A stretch of DNA of 37,544 bases from Chloroflexota bacterium (lineage in GTDB: Bacteria; Chloroflexota; Anaerolineae; Aggregatilineales; Phototrophicaceae), in the NCBI GenBank assembly GCA_011523515.1, contig WTGO01000136.1, positions 1-37,544 of the forward strand. Direction: 5' to 3'. Shown here in pieces: positions 21,837 through 30,782 of the stretch (its first letter is position 1; the number at the start of each line of letters is the position of its first letter). Under the pieces are notes generated by a model. That model saw nothing but the letters and a program-made list of their open reading frames with translations, had not been told where the DNA came from and did not search any database. A program made the position numbers and the translations under genes.

Positions 21837-23635
21837 TAGGCGCCTCCTCCCGCCGCCATCTGCCCGACCGGCGATTTCACCGCGCCGTAGCGAGCGAATA
21901 TCCGCCGATAGCGATCGGACGTTTGCAGCAATTCTTCGTGCGAGCCCTTGGCGATCGCCCGACCCTTCTCCAGAACGATGATCTGGTCCGCCCAGCGAAT
22001 CTGCGACACCCGGTGCGTGATCAAGATCGTCGTGCGTCCCTCTTGCGCCCGGCGCATCGCCTTCTGAATCTCGTCTTCGGTGGCGCTGTCGATGGCGCTG
22101 GTCGAATCATCGAGTATCAGAATCCGCGGCTGCCGCAGAAATGCCCGCGCCAACGCCAGGCGCTGCCGCTGCCCGCCGGAAAGGGTCACGCCGCGCTCGC
22201 CGATTTCGCTGGCATAGCCATCGTTGAAGGACATGATGAATTCGTGCGCCTGCGCTTCCCGGGCCGCGTTTTCGATCTCTTCCCGGGTCGCGTCTTGCAC
22301 GCCGAAGGAGATGTTCTCCGCCACCGAGCGCGAGAAGAGAAAGATATCTTGCTCGATCTTGCCCATCTGCGAGCGCAGCCGATCCAAATTCCAGTCGCGC
22401 ACATCAACGCCATCGATCAAGACGCGCCCGGCATCGACATCGTAGGTGCGGCTGACCAGCTGCGTCAGCGTCGATTTGCCCGAGCCGGTCTGCCCGACGA
22501 TGGCGACTGTCTGCCCCGGCTCGACCGTGAACGAGACATCCTCAAGCACAGTCATGCCGTGGAATTTGAAAGTAACATTGTCGAATTCGATCTTCCCGTC
22601 CACCGCCGCTTGATGCCCGGCCAGGTTCTCATCAATGTCGGAGCGCTGTTCCATCAATTCCAGAATGCGCCGCGCGCCCGCCACGCCCAACTGAATCATG
22701 CTGATCGAAAACAGAGAAATGAACACCGGGAACGACAGCACCTGCATCAGGCCGGCGACCGCGATGATGTCGGGAATGCTAATGATGCCGCGCGCGTACA
22801 TATTCAGGCAGTGCAGAAAGAAGAAGCCGAAAGCGATGCCGAACATCAGCAGGGGCAGGTAAGCTGCTTCGATCTTGCCCTGCTGCACGAAGTAGTCGCG
22901 GAACTTCCAGGCGTTGCGCTGGAACTTCTTGCGCTCTTCGATCTCCTGCGCCGCCACTTTGACGATCTCGATGCCGCTGATCGTCTCTTCCAAGCGCGCG
23001 CTCAGCGTGCCGTATTGCATGCGCTGTTGCATCATCACCGGCTCCAACCGCCGCATATAGCGCCGCACGACAATGACATAAACGATGACGAATACTATTG
23101 GCACCAGCAGCAGCTCGAGGTTGATCAGGGCAATGTAGATCATGGGTACGGCGAAACCCAGCACCATATCAAACATGAACATGATGCCCGGATGGATCAC
23201 GAAGTTTAGCTGCCGTACATCGTCAGTGGCGCGCGCCATGATATCGCCGACGCGCTGCTGGTCGTGAAAGGTCTGGCTCTTTCCCAGCAGGCTGGCGTAA
23301 AGCTCGTGCCGCGAATCGCGCTCGACCCGCGTCGACAGGATGACCATCGCCATCGATCCCATCAGCGAAAACAGACCATCGGACACTGATAAGATCAGCA
23401 CGAGTAGACTGACGCCGATGACCGCCTGCGCGCCGCCGCCCTCGATGATGATCTCCGCGCCTTTGCCGAACATCACCCGCGCGCCCGAAAAGGCGGTATA
23501 GGTCAGCGCGAAGCCCACCAGACCCACGAAGAAATAGAACTTGTGCTCGAAGCAATGAGACATGATCCAGCGCGCCGGGCTGCTCTGGTTGTACTCGCGC
23601 AAGCCTTCAATTGAGAACTCGCTCTTTTGAACCAA
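21836..23635 (-). CDS. ABC exporter half-transporter, degenerate-site subunit, TTG start
   Basis: This 599-residue partner of the downstream ABC gene has six transmembrane helices, Walker A GQTGSGKST near 386, a canonical LSGGQRQRLALARA signature near 482, and H-loop ITHRVSQ. Walker B reads ILILDDSTSAID, with aspartate in place of the catalytic glutamate. The degenerate site would combine this Walker B with the partner's LSMGQ signature, so both substitutions fall in the same composite site, as in TM287/288- and BmrCD-type exporters. The start is TTG (23633-23635), supported by AGGAG six bases upstream; no ATG lies at suitable spacing. Confidence 0.94.
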   Translation of the reverse strand: MVQKSEFSIEGLREYNQSSPARWIMSHCFEHKFYFFVGLVGFALTYTAFSGARVMFGKGAEIIIEGGGAQAVIGVSLLVLILSVSDGLFSLMGSMAMVILSTRVERDSRHELYASLLGKSQTFHDQQRVGDIMARATDDVRQLNFVIHPGIMFMFDMVLGFAVPMIYIALINLELLLVPIVFVIVYVIVVRRYMRRLEPVMMQQRMQYGTLSARLEETISGIEIVKVAAQEIEERKKFQRNAWKFRDYFVQQGKIEAAYLPLLMFGIAFGFFFLHCLNMYARGIISIPDIIAVAGLMQVLSFPVFISLFSISMIQLGVAGARRILELMEQRSDIDENLAGHQAAVDGKIEFDNVTFKFHGMTVLEDVSFTVEPGQTVAIVGQTGSGKSTLTQLVSRTYDVDAGRVLIDGVDVRDWNLDRLRSQMGKIEQDIFLFSRSVAENISFGVQDATREEIENAAREAQAHEFIMSFNDGYASEIGERGVTLSGGQRQRLALARAFLRQPRILILDDSTSAIDSATEDEIQKAMRRAQEGRTTILITHRVSQIRWADQIIVLEKGRAIAKGSHEELLQTSDRYRRIFARYGAVKSPVGQMAAGGGA

Positions 23636-23859
23636 TTCGGTCTCCTGAGAGTATTCTTACGAATGGTGCGACAAAGGGAGAGGACTGTACATGAGTCGCC
23701 AGCGTTCCGCAAGGGTTGTGTTGTATACTTGATCGTGAATGGCGGGCCTGTCGCCGGATGCGGGTATTCGGGACGAATCGCCTGTTGCTCGGTCAAAGTG
23801 CGCGGTTTGAAGTTATGTCGGCCCGTTATCGGATAGAAATTGGTCATAGGGATACTGCA

Positions 23860-24090
23860 ATGTATTCAATAGGATTCGTGGAAATCTGGTCGATAGTCGT
23901 CATTGTGTCGCTTGTTTTGGTACCTCTGTCTTGGATCGCGCTATACGCGCGTGGCGCTGAGGCGCGAGACCTGATTTTCTGGGGCGCCATCTCCGTGGTT
24001 GTACCGCTTCTGGGACCGCTCGCGGCACTGGCATTCGCGCTACGGTTGAAGGCGGACAAGCCCAAACGCGTGGAATCCGAAACGACATGA
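23860..24090 (+). CDS. Small two-helix membrane protein (PLDc_N-like)
   Basis: The product has 76 residues from the ATG giving MYSIGFVEIWSI, with AGGGA seven bases upstream; the open frame extends leftwards without coding character. Two hydrophobic helices are predicted (SIVVIVSLVLVPLSWIALY and ISVVVPLLGPLAALAFAL), joined by a short AR-GAEARDLIFWG loop, with a charged tail KADKPKRVESETT. The second helix with P-L-G-P resembles the phospholipase-D-nuclease N-terminal (PLDc_N) membrane motif, but the match is weak. The function is unknown. Confidence 0.6.
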   Translation: MYSIGFVEIWSIVVIVSLVLVPLSWIALYARGAEARDLIFWGAISVVVPLLGPLAALAFALRLKADKPKRVESETT

Positions 24091-24217
24091 CTTGGCGTTG
24101 CTCCAGTTTATTTAGGCGGAGGTGAGCCGCCCTCCAAACGTGACTCGCAGCCGCGCGCGCCAACACTTAAATGTGCCGTCGTCGACTTATTGGCCGGGCC
24201 GTGTCTAGCAGGCGGAA

Positions 24218-25612
24218 ATGACGATGCTTGCACAAAGCCCGATTCCGACATTGAAATCCCACAGTGACCGCCACCAATTTGTGGTCTACGGCGACAGTTG
24301 CTCCGGCATAGCCGGCGCCCCGCATGAAGCGACTTTCCGCCAGGTCAACGCCGCCATCCGCGCGCTCGACCAGCCGCCCGAATTCATCTGCTTCCTCGGC
24401 GACGAAATCATGGGGCTGACGACTGACGCTGACGAACTGCGCCGGCAGTGGCGGCATTTTTTCGAGCACGAAATGGCCTGGCTCGATCGCGAGTCCATTC
24501 CGCTATATCACACCACCGGCAACCACAGCGCTTACGACCCCGCCAGCGAAAGCGTCTTTCGCGATGTTATGGCGCATCTGCCTCAGAACGGACCCGACGG
24601 CTTGTCCTGTTTCGTGCGTCGCGGCGATTTGCTGCTCGTCTTCGTCAACACGCTGGATGCCAGCACTGGCGGCGAGGGCACAGTCGAAACCGACTGGCTG
24701 GACCAGGACCAGGTCTTGCGCCAGCAGGGCGATGCCCGGCACAAGCTGGTCTTCGGCCATCATCCGGTCTGGACCGTCAACGGCTACGCGGGCGACTATC
24801 AGCGTGTGATTGAGCGTGACAACGGCCGGCGCTTCTGGGATGTTATGCGGCGTCACGGTGTGCTGGCCTACTTCTGCAGCCATATCCTGGCATTTGACGT
24901 GCAAATCCAGGCGGGCGTATTGCAGATTTGCACAGCCGGCGCCGGTACCGCCCATCGCATGCCGCCCGAGCAGGAGTACTTGCACTTTGCGCAAGCGGCG
25001 CTGGACGACGTCGGCTTGCGCTACCAGACGCTGGATCGCCGCGGCGAAATACGCGAATGGCTGAGCTGGCCCTGGCAACTGCCGCCGGCGGCTGACTGGG
25101 CGTCATTCACACCGGAAGCAGCGCGATCATTGCCCGCGGACTGCCTGCGGCAACTCGAGACCGCCAACCTTGTCGTTTGGGAGATTAGCGCGCGTTTGCC
25201 GGGGGACGCGGCGCGTCATCCGCAAACGATACTCTGCGCCGAGGCCGAAGGCGGCCCGCTGTCCTGGCTCTGGCTCGGCATCAGCGGCGTCGATCAGCGA
25301 CTGACAGCGCTGCTCAGCCCGCAGGTGAATCGCAGCCCGCATCGCTGGTTGGGTCCGGCGCTGCCGGGCGATCGCCGATTCAGCATCCAGTTCGCCATCC
25401 ACAGCGGCATGGGGCCGGGCGGTCTGCTCTGGCGCTGGAGCGACGCGCACACGTGGACGAGCATGCTGGGCGCCTCGGCCTGGGGCGCGGAGCGCTTGCA
25501 ATGGTCCCGTCGGTGGCGCATCGGCACGGCGGCGAGGCAGCAGGAGTTCCGCGGGCCTGGCCTGCGCCTGAAATGGCATCGTGAGCGCTTTGCCATTGCT
25601 GACTACCTTTGA
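24218..25612 (+). CDS. Calcineurin-like metallophosphoesterase with a C-terminal beta-rich domain
   Basis: This is a 464-residue protein. Residues 20-260 hold the metallophosphoesterase motifs: VVYGDSCSG (D), CFLGDEIMG (GD), TTGNHSAYD (GNH), LVFGHHPVW (GHH-P). Where the last GH-x-H motif is expected, CSHILAFD appears instead. Residues about 300-464 are tryptophan-rich and predicted beta-structured (WLWLGISGVDQRL, FSIQFAIHSGMGPGGLLWRW), possibly a jelly-roll or concanavalin-like domain, without a certain family. There is no signal peptide. An alternative start lies two codons downstream (MTM). The substrate is unknown. Confidence 0.82.
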   Translation: MTMLAQSPIPTLKSHSDRHQFVVYGDSCSGIAGAPHEATFRQVNAAIRALDQPPEFICFLGDEIMGLTTDADELRRQWRHFFEHEMAWLDRESIPLYHTTGNHSAYDPASESVFRDVMAHLPQNGPDGLSCFVRRGDLLLVFVNTLDASTGGEGTVETDWLDQDQVLRQQGDARHKLVFGHHPVWTVNGYAGDYQRVIERDNGRRFWDVMRRHGVLAYFCSHILAFDVQIQAGVLQICTAGAGTAHRMPPEQEYLHFAQAALDDVGLRYQTLDRRGEIREWLSWPWQLPPAADWASFTPEAARSLPADCLRQLETANLVVWEISARLPGDAARHPQTILCAEAEGGPLSWLWLGISGVDQRLTALLSPQVNRSPHRWLGPALPGDRRFSIQFAIHSGMGPGGLLWRWSDAHTWTSMLGASAWGAERLQWSRRWRIGTAARQQEFRGPGLRLKWHRERFAIADYL

Positions 25613-25741
25613 GTGCCCGCCCGCGGGACCTCGCCGTCCTTCAACCAATGAGATGAGCCGGTCGCTCTTGCCGGACGGCGTTACAATGGTGTGTATAGTG
25701 TTTGCCGACCAATTCGCTTATTCAGACAGGACAAGATCACG

Positions 25742-26866
25742 ATGAAAGTCACCGGTGTCGAAACTACTCTGGTACGCAATATTGAACCTTATCGCGGCGG
25801 CCAATACTGGCTCTTTGTCCAATTATCAACCGATGAAGGCATAACGGGTTTGGGCGAGCGGCCCACGGGCCACGCGCAGGATCTCTCGGCGCAAATCAGC
25901 CTGATTCACCAAATCTGCGACGAATTTGTCATCGGCAACAGCCCCTTCGACATCGAACTGATGTGGCAGAATGTCTACGGTTCGCGACACGATTATCGCC
26001 ACCCCAGTCTTTACGGTACGCCAGCGCTGAGCGCCATCGAGATGGCCTGCTGGGATATCGTCGGCAAGGCGCTGAATCAGCCGATATACAATTTGCTGGG
26101 CGGGCAAGTCCACGATAAGCTGCGCGCCTACGCCTACATGCCCACCGAGGGCATTTGGGAGGATCCAGCCGAAGCCGGCCGCATCGCCGAGCAGCTCGTT
26201 CGCGAGGGCAACAGCGCCTGCAAATTCGATCCCTTTACGCCGATCCACCCGGCCCCCCGGGATTACTCGCTGAAGTTCATTCGCCATGTGGGCAAGATAT
26301 TCCAGGCCATACGCGACGCGGTCGGCGATGAACTGGAAGTCGCCATAGGCACGCACGGGCAATTCAGCACCGCCGGCGCCATACGCGTGGCGGCCGAGCT
26401 TGAGCAATACAGCCCTTACTGGTTTGAAGAGCCGGTCTCGCCCGAAAATGTCGACGAGATGGCGCGTGTCGCCGCGCAGACCAGCATCCCCATCGCCTCC
26501 GGCGAGCGGCTCGTGACCAAGTACGAATTCTCGGAATTGCTCAGAAAGCAGGCGGCGCAAATCATCCAGGTGGATGTGGGGCAGTGCGGCGGCATCCTCG
26601 AAGCCAAGAAGGTGGCCAGCATCGCCGAGGCGCATTACGCCATGATCGCGCCCCACATGTATTGCGGTCCGGTGGCTATGGCCGCGGCGGTCCAGCTCGA
26701 TACCTGCTCGCCCAACTTCTTAATCCAGGAGTTCAACACCAACGCGCTCCACAGCCAGATCCTGCGCGAGCCGATTGAGCTGGGGGACGGCTACCTCACG
26801 CCGCCCACCAGGCCCGGTCTGGGCATAGAGCTGGATCCGGCTGTTGTGCAGCGGCATCTGGCTTGA
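25742..26866 (+). CDS. Mandelate racemase/muconate lactonizing enzyme family protein
   Basis: The product has 374 residues from the ATG giving MKVTGVETTLVRNIEPY, with AGGA upstream. The N-terminal capping domain covers residues 1-125. The barrel carries WFEEPVSPE (E229/E230), IASGERLV (E255), IIQVDVGQCGG (D278) and APHMYCGP (H305), the last two forming the His-Asp dyad of galactonate-dehydratase-like enzymes. The strand holding the first Mg ligand and general acid reads AIGTHGQF: His205 is kept, but the usual aspartate (VDxHG) is Gly203. The family dehydrates or epimerises sugar acids; the altered first ligand makes the exact reaction uncertain. Confidence 0.88.
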   Translation: MKVTGVETTLVRNIEPYRGGQYWLFVQLSTDEGITGLGERPTGHAQDLSAQISLIHQICDEFVIGNSPFDIELMWQNVYGSRHDYRHPSLYGTPALSAIEMACWDIVGKALNQPIYNLLGGQVHDKLRAYAYMPTEGIWEDPAEAGRIAEQLVREGNSACKFDPFTPIHPAPRDYSLKFIRHVGKIFQAIRDAVGDELEVAIGTHGQFSTAGAIRVAAELEQYSPYWFEEPVSPENVDEMARVAAQTSIPIASGERLVTKYEFSELLRKQAAQIIQVDVGQCGGILEAKKVASIAEAHYAMIAPHMYCGPVAMAAAVQLDTCSPNFLIQEFNTNALHSQILREPIELGDGYLTPPTRPGLGIELDPAVVQRHLA

Positions 26867-26896
26867 GACCAGGAGGCTCAGGCTGCGGCCGCTGTC

Positions 26897-27682
26897 TCAG
26901 TAGCTCAGAAAGCCGCCATCGACCAGCCAGGTCGCGCCCGTCACAAAGCTGGCTTCGTCACTGGCCAGGAAGGCGACCACCGCGCCGATTTCGCTTGGCT
27001 TGCCGCGCCGCCCCAGGGGCGTATGCCGAAAATAGCGGCCAGTTCCGCCGGCGCTGGTGACTTGCTCGGTGATATCGGCGTTGGCTTCGGTATAGATGTC
27101 ACCCGGCGCCACCAGATTCACACGAATATTATGCGCTGCCAACTCCAGCGCGGCGCCCTTGTTCAAGCCATCCAGGCCGGCTTTGGCGGCGCAATAGGGC
27201 GTGGCATTCTCTTGCGCGGCAAATTGAGCCACCGATGAGATGCTGATGATGCTGCCGCCCCCGCCTTGCCTGACCATCTGAAACGCCGCCTCCTGCGTGC
27301 AGATGAAAGCGCCGTTCAGGTTGACGTCGATCAGCTTGCGCCAGTGCTCATCCGTTTCGTCCAGAAAGGGACGCACTTCCGCCGACGCGCCCGTCAGCGC
27401 GGCGTTGTTGACCATCACATCCAACCGACCAAATTCGCTGACCGTCCGCGCGATCATATCTCTGACTTGGTCTCTGTTGGTGATATCACAGCCGATAGCC
27501 AGCCCGCCATGTCCCGCCGCTTGTAATTCGGTGGCTTTCTCCTCAGCGAGTTGGATGTCCGCCGGGCGCTGCGCCAGGACTACGCGCGCGCCATCCCGCG
27601 CGCAGCACTGCGTGATGCCCCAGCCGATGCCGGTCGCGCCGCCGGTGATGATGACCGCTTTGTCATGCAGCCGTCCCGCCAT
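26897..27682 (-). CDS. SDR-family oxidoreductase
   Basis: This 261-residue classical short-chain dehydrogenase has the cofactor loop TGGATGIGWG near residue 13, a VVLAQRPA second strand (no acidic residue, so NADP is as likely as NAD), CDITNRDQV, VNNAALTG, IISISS, and the catalytic Y-x3-K in TPYCAAKAG. It ends with FVTGATWLVDGGF. Members reduce or oxidise sugars, acyl groups or secondary alcohols. It converges with the enolase-superfamily gene, whose stop lies 30 bp away; a shared sugar-acid pathway is possible but unproven. Confidence 0.92.
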   Translation of the reverse strand: MAGRLHDKAVIITGGATGIGWGITQCCARDGARVVLAQRPADIQLAEEKATELQAAGHGGLAIGCDITNRDQVRDMIARTVSEFGRLDVMVNNAALTGASAEVRPFLDETDEHWRKLIDVNLNGAFICTQEAAFQMVRQGGGGSIISISSVAQFAAQENATPYCAAKAGLDGLNKGAALELAAHNIRVNLVAPGDIYTEANADITEQVTSAGGTGRYFRHTPLGRRGKPSEIGAVVAFLASDEASFVTGATWLVDGGFLSY

Positions 27683-28094
27683 CCTTCACCTCCTGCGCCT
27701 CCGTCAGCCATTTGCGCTGAATTTGGATTGTATTGCGCCCGGTCGTCAGGCGCTACATATCCCGGACGCAACCAGCGTCTGTGCCCTCAGAAGGCGCAAG
27801 CAAGTCATGAAAAAGATTTGCCACCGAGTACACAGAGAATAAAGAGGACACCGAGTAAAGCTGTTCATAAAAATCTTTATTGCGAAAGTCCAGAAGAATT
27901 GCCGCGGCAAAGACTGCGGGTGCGTTGAAGCAATATAAAATCCTCTGTGCCCTCCGTGTACCCTCGCTTTCCTCTGTGGTGAGATAAACTGACCAGAGTC
28001 CGCCCGGAAAATTGCGCTTCCGCGTCCGCCGCTTGGACAAATGCGCAGCTCAGTCTATCATCGTAAGCTGTTCGCTTATGCCAGAGGACTCTTT
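27683..28094. other. Intergenic region, 412 bp, containing dispersed repeat copy 2
   Basis: No gene is supported. The central 180 bp are the dispersed repeat listed separately. The right end carries the ribosome-binding site of the phosphatase gene (AGAGGA six bases before the ATG at 28095). Confidence 0.6.
27807..27990. repeat. Dispersed non-coding element, copy 2
   Basis: Opens TGAAAAAGATTTGCCACCGA, continues GTACACAGAG, then GAGGACACCGAGTAAAGCTG, and closes with CCTCTGTGCCCTCCGTG and CCTCTGTGGTGA. Both end segments match copy 1 (10736-10916) read on the minus strand, while the middle 60-70 bp differ. The terminal sequences are partly inverted repeats of each other, giving a long imperfect stem. 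No protein is encoded. Confidence 0.7.
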
Positions 28095-29045
28095 ATGCAG
28101 CCGATAATCGCCGCCGCGCGCGATGCCGCCCAGCTTTGCCGTCTCGTGCAAGAGCAGTACCTGGTCGCTAGCGCCAAAGCCAGCGGCGCGCAGACCGAGC
28201 CCGTCACCATCGCTGACTACGGCTCGCAGGCCATCATCTGCCGCGCCTTGCAAGCGCACTACCCGCAGGACGCCGTGGTCGCCGAAGAGTCGGGCGAACA
28301 ATTCCTGCAGCTGGTCGCCGACGAACAGCGAGAACAAGTCCTGTCGCTGCTGTCGCAAGTTCTGCGCGAGCCGGTCAGCCAAGACGAGCTGGTCGCCTGG
28401 CTGGATTTCGGCGTCGACCGCTTAGCCGCCCGCACCTGGGTCATCGACCCCATCGACGGCACCAAGGGTTTCCTGGCGCGCCGCCATTACGTCGTCGCTG
28501 TCGGTTTGCTGCGGGCAGGGCAGGTGAGCGAAGGCATCGTGGCCGCGCCCGGCTACCGCGATGGGGCGGGCGCTCTCTTCTACACGCGCGAAGGCGCGAC
28601 CTGGCGCGCGCCGCTCGCCGCTGGTGACGGACACCGGGTGACCGTCTCGCAGCGCCACCGGGTCGAAGATTACATCGCCGTGCAAAGCTACGAGCGCTAC
28701 CACGCCAGCAAGTCGCGCATGGCCCGCGCCCGCGAATACGCCGGGCTGGGCGATGTGCGCCTGCTCGAATTGGACAGCATGGAAAAATACGCGCTGGTGG
28801 CTGGCGGCGATGCCGATCTCTACATGCGCCTGCCGCGCGAAGGCAGCGCCTACGCCCACAAAATCTGGGATCACGCCGCCGGCGTCGCCCTGGTGCAAAA
28901 CGCCGGTGGCACGGTCACCGACCTCGACGGTGGCCCGCTCGATTTCTCCCAAGGCGAGACCCTGCCCAACGCCGGCCTGATCGCCAGCAACGGCGCGCAT
29001 CATCAGCGCGTGGTCGAGGCTGTCCAGCGCGTCATGGCGGAGTAG
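28095..29045 (+). CDS. 3'(2'),5'-bisphosphate nucleotidase-like inositol monophosphatase family protein (HAL2 type)
   Basis: The protein has 316 residues from the ATG giving MQPIIAAARDAAQLC, chosen because AGAGGA lies six bases upstream. Metal-binding motifs are in order: VVAEESGE (E-E) near residue 60, WVIDPIDGTKGF (DPIDGT) near 116, and KIWDHAAGVALVQNAGG (WDxAAG) near 257. The insertion between EE and DPIDG, and the GTKGFL form, match HAL2/3'-phosphoadenosine 5'-phosphate (PAP) phosphatases rather than simple inositol monophosphatases. These hydrolyse PAP from sulfate activation. No sulfate-assimilation genes are adjacent. Confidence 0.88.
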   Translation: MQPIIAAARDAAQLCRLVQEQYLVASAKASGAQTEPVTIADYGSQAIICRALQAHYPQDAVVAEESGEQFLQLVADEQREQVLSLLSQVLREPVSQDELVAWLDFGVDRLAARTWVIDPIDGTKGFLARRHYVVAVGLLRAGQVSEGIVAAPGYRDGAGALFYTREGATWRAPLAAGDGHRVTVSQRHRVEDYIAVQSYERYHASKSRMARAREYAGLGDVRLLELDSMEKYALVAGGDADLYMRLPREGSAYAHKIWDHAAGVALVQNAGGTVTDLDGGPLDFSQGETLPNAGLIASNGAHHQRVVEAVQRVMAE

Positions 29046-29105
29046 CGTGTTGGCTATTTCGCAGCGCAATGGATGCACGGCATGGGTAAAGGGTATACTT
29101 GTTCG

Positions 29106-30604
29106 CTACACCGCCACCGGTTGCGGATGCCGCGCCGCGATCAGCCCGGCGTAGAGCTCGATCACCTCATCCATAATCGCCTCCCAAGACTGCGTCTCGG
29201 CGTAGGCCCGCGCCTGCTCTCCCATCCAGGCGCGCTTTTGCCGATTACTCGCCATCTCGTCCACAGCGGCCAGCAGCGCCGCCACATCGCCGCTTGCGAA
29301 GGTATAGCCGTTCACGCCCTCGCTGACGATATCGGCCACGCCGCCCACACGCGCCGCGGCGACCGGTAAGCCCGACGCCATCGCCTCAATCACCACCAGC
29401 CCGAAGGTCTCCAGCCGCGAAGGGAATACGAAGATGTCAGCGCTGGCGTAAGCCTGCGACAGGCGCTGGCCGCTCAAGTAGCCCATGAAGGTGACCGGCA
29501 GCCCTTCAAACTGCCGCTCGAGGCTGTCGCGCGCCGGGCCATCGCCGACCAGGACCAGACGGGTATTCGGCGCCTGCTCCAACACGGGACGGATATGCTC
29601 GATCTGCTTCTCCAGCGACAGCCGGCCCACGTACAAGAGTACGGTTTCGTCCGGATTGCCCTGAGTCATCTCCTGGCGCATGGCGTCCGAGCGAAAGCTG
29701 GGGTGAAAGATCGCCGCATCCACGCCGCGCCGCCACAAGCCGACCTTGCTGATGCCCAGCCGCCGCATCTGCCGCTGCACCAGCTTGGACGGCGCCAGAC
29801 TGTAATCGGCCCAGTTAAAGACGCTCTTGGTGATCTCGTCAATCAGCGGCCGCGTGAACCCGAGGTCGAGCGCGCCCAGGCGGAATTGACGCGCCAGCCG
29901 CGCGTAATCAAGGTGAAAGGCTCCAACACGGGACGGATATGCTCGATCTGCTTCTCCAGCGACAGCCGGCCCACGTACAAGAGTACGGTTTCGTCCGGAT
30001 TGCCCTGAGTCATCTCCTGGCGCATGGCGTCCGAGCGAAAGCTGGGGTGAAAGATCGCCGCATCCACGCCGCGCCGCCACAAGCCGACCTTGCTGATGCC
30101 CAGCCGCCGCATCTGCCGCTGCACCAGCTTGGACGGCGCCAGACTGTAATCGGCCCAGTTAAAGACGCTCTTGGTGATCTCGTCAATCAGCGGCCGCGTG
30201 AACCCGAGGTCGAGCGCGCCCAGGCGGAATTGACGCGCCAGCCGCGCGTAATCAAGGTGAAAGGAGGTCACGGTCGGCACTTCCATCCACTTCAGCATCG
30301 CCAGAGTCGGGATGCCCGTGGCCACCGGATGCAAGAGATGCGCCACATCGGGCTGAAAAGCGGCCAGATCGCGATACAGCGAAAAGGTGGCGAAGCCAAT
30401 CCGCGCTTCCGGATACAGCGGCAGCGCCAGGCTGGGCAAGCTGCGAACCGCCGCGTCGTTGTAGCTTTGCGCCTCGCCATAACGCGGCGCGATGACGAGC
30501 GCCTCGATCCCGCGCCGCGCCAGGTGATCCAGCAACAGGCAGGTCACCTTGACGATGCCGTCGACCTTGGGCAAAAATGTCTCGGTAATAATGGCTATGC
30601 GCAT
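29106..30604 (-). pseudogene. GT4 (GDP-mannose alpha-mannosyltransferase-like) gene broken by a 344-bp tandem duplication
   Basis: The upstream part starts MRIAIITETFLPKVDGIVKV and runs normally to HIRPVLE, then goes out of frame. The downstream part resumes inside a second, identical copy of 344 bp and continues to the C-terminus, with FVFPSRLETFGLVVIEAMAS and VGGVADIVSEG. Removing one copy restores an uninterrupted 384-codon GT4 gene of normal length (start MRIAII, glycan-donor E-x7-E motif intact). As assembled, it can produce only two truncated proteins, about 253 and at most 324 residues. Relatives such as MgtA transfer mannose to lipid acceptors. Either the gene is inactivated or the duplication is an assembly error. 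Confidence 0.85.
29577..30264. repeat. Perfect 344-bp tandem direct duplication
   Basis: Bases 29577-29920 and 29921-30264 appear identical; all translations of the two copies agree in both directions. The junctions share only one or two bases of homology (G/GG). The unit length is not a multiple of three, so it shifts the GT4 frame. Confidence 0.85.
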
Positions 30605-30741
30605 GACCGGCTCCGACAGACGAAGCTCTATCTCCGTTATTAACACATTTGACCGCTGCAAGACAAGTCCAGGCAAAGAATTGAAGGAAACTTTCCTCGG
30701 CTGGCGTCAGGGGAGGCCTTGGTGAGATTGCGTCGCTGTCA

Positions 30742-30750
30742 TGGTATAAT
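30742..30750 (+). promoter_or_regulatory. Extended -10 promoter of the Uma2 gene
   Basis: TGGTATAAT (TG-N-TATAAT) lies 32 bases before the ATG at 30783. TTGGTG at 30719 is too far away (20 bp) for a standard -35. Confidence 0.5.
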
Positions 30751-30782
30751 GGCGCGAAAGCATGTCGTGCAGAGAGAGTGAC

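Noticed and set aside
24104..24140. GGCGG...CCGCC as a terminator after the small membrane protein
   Set aside because: Only a five-bp stem without a following T-run.
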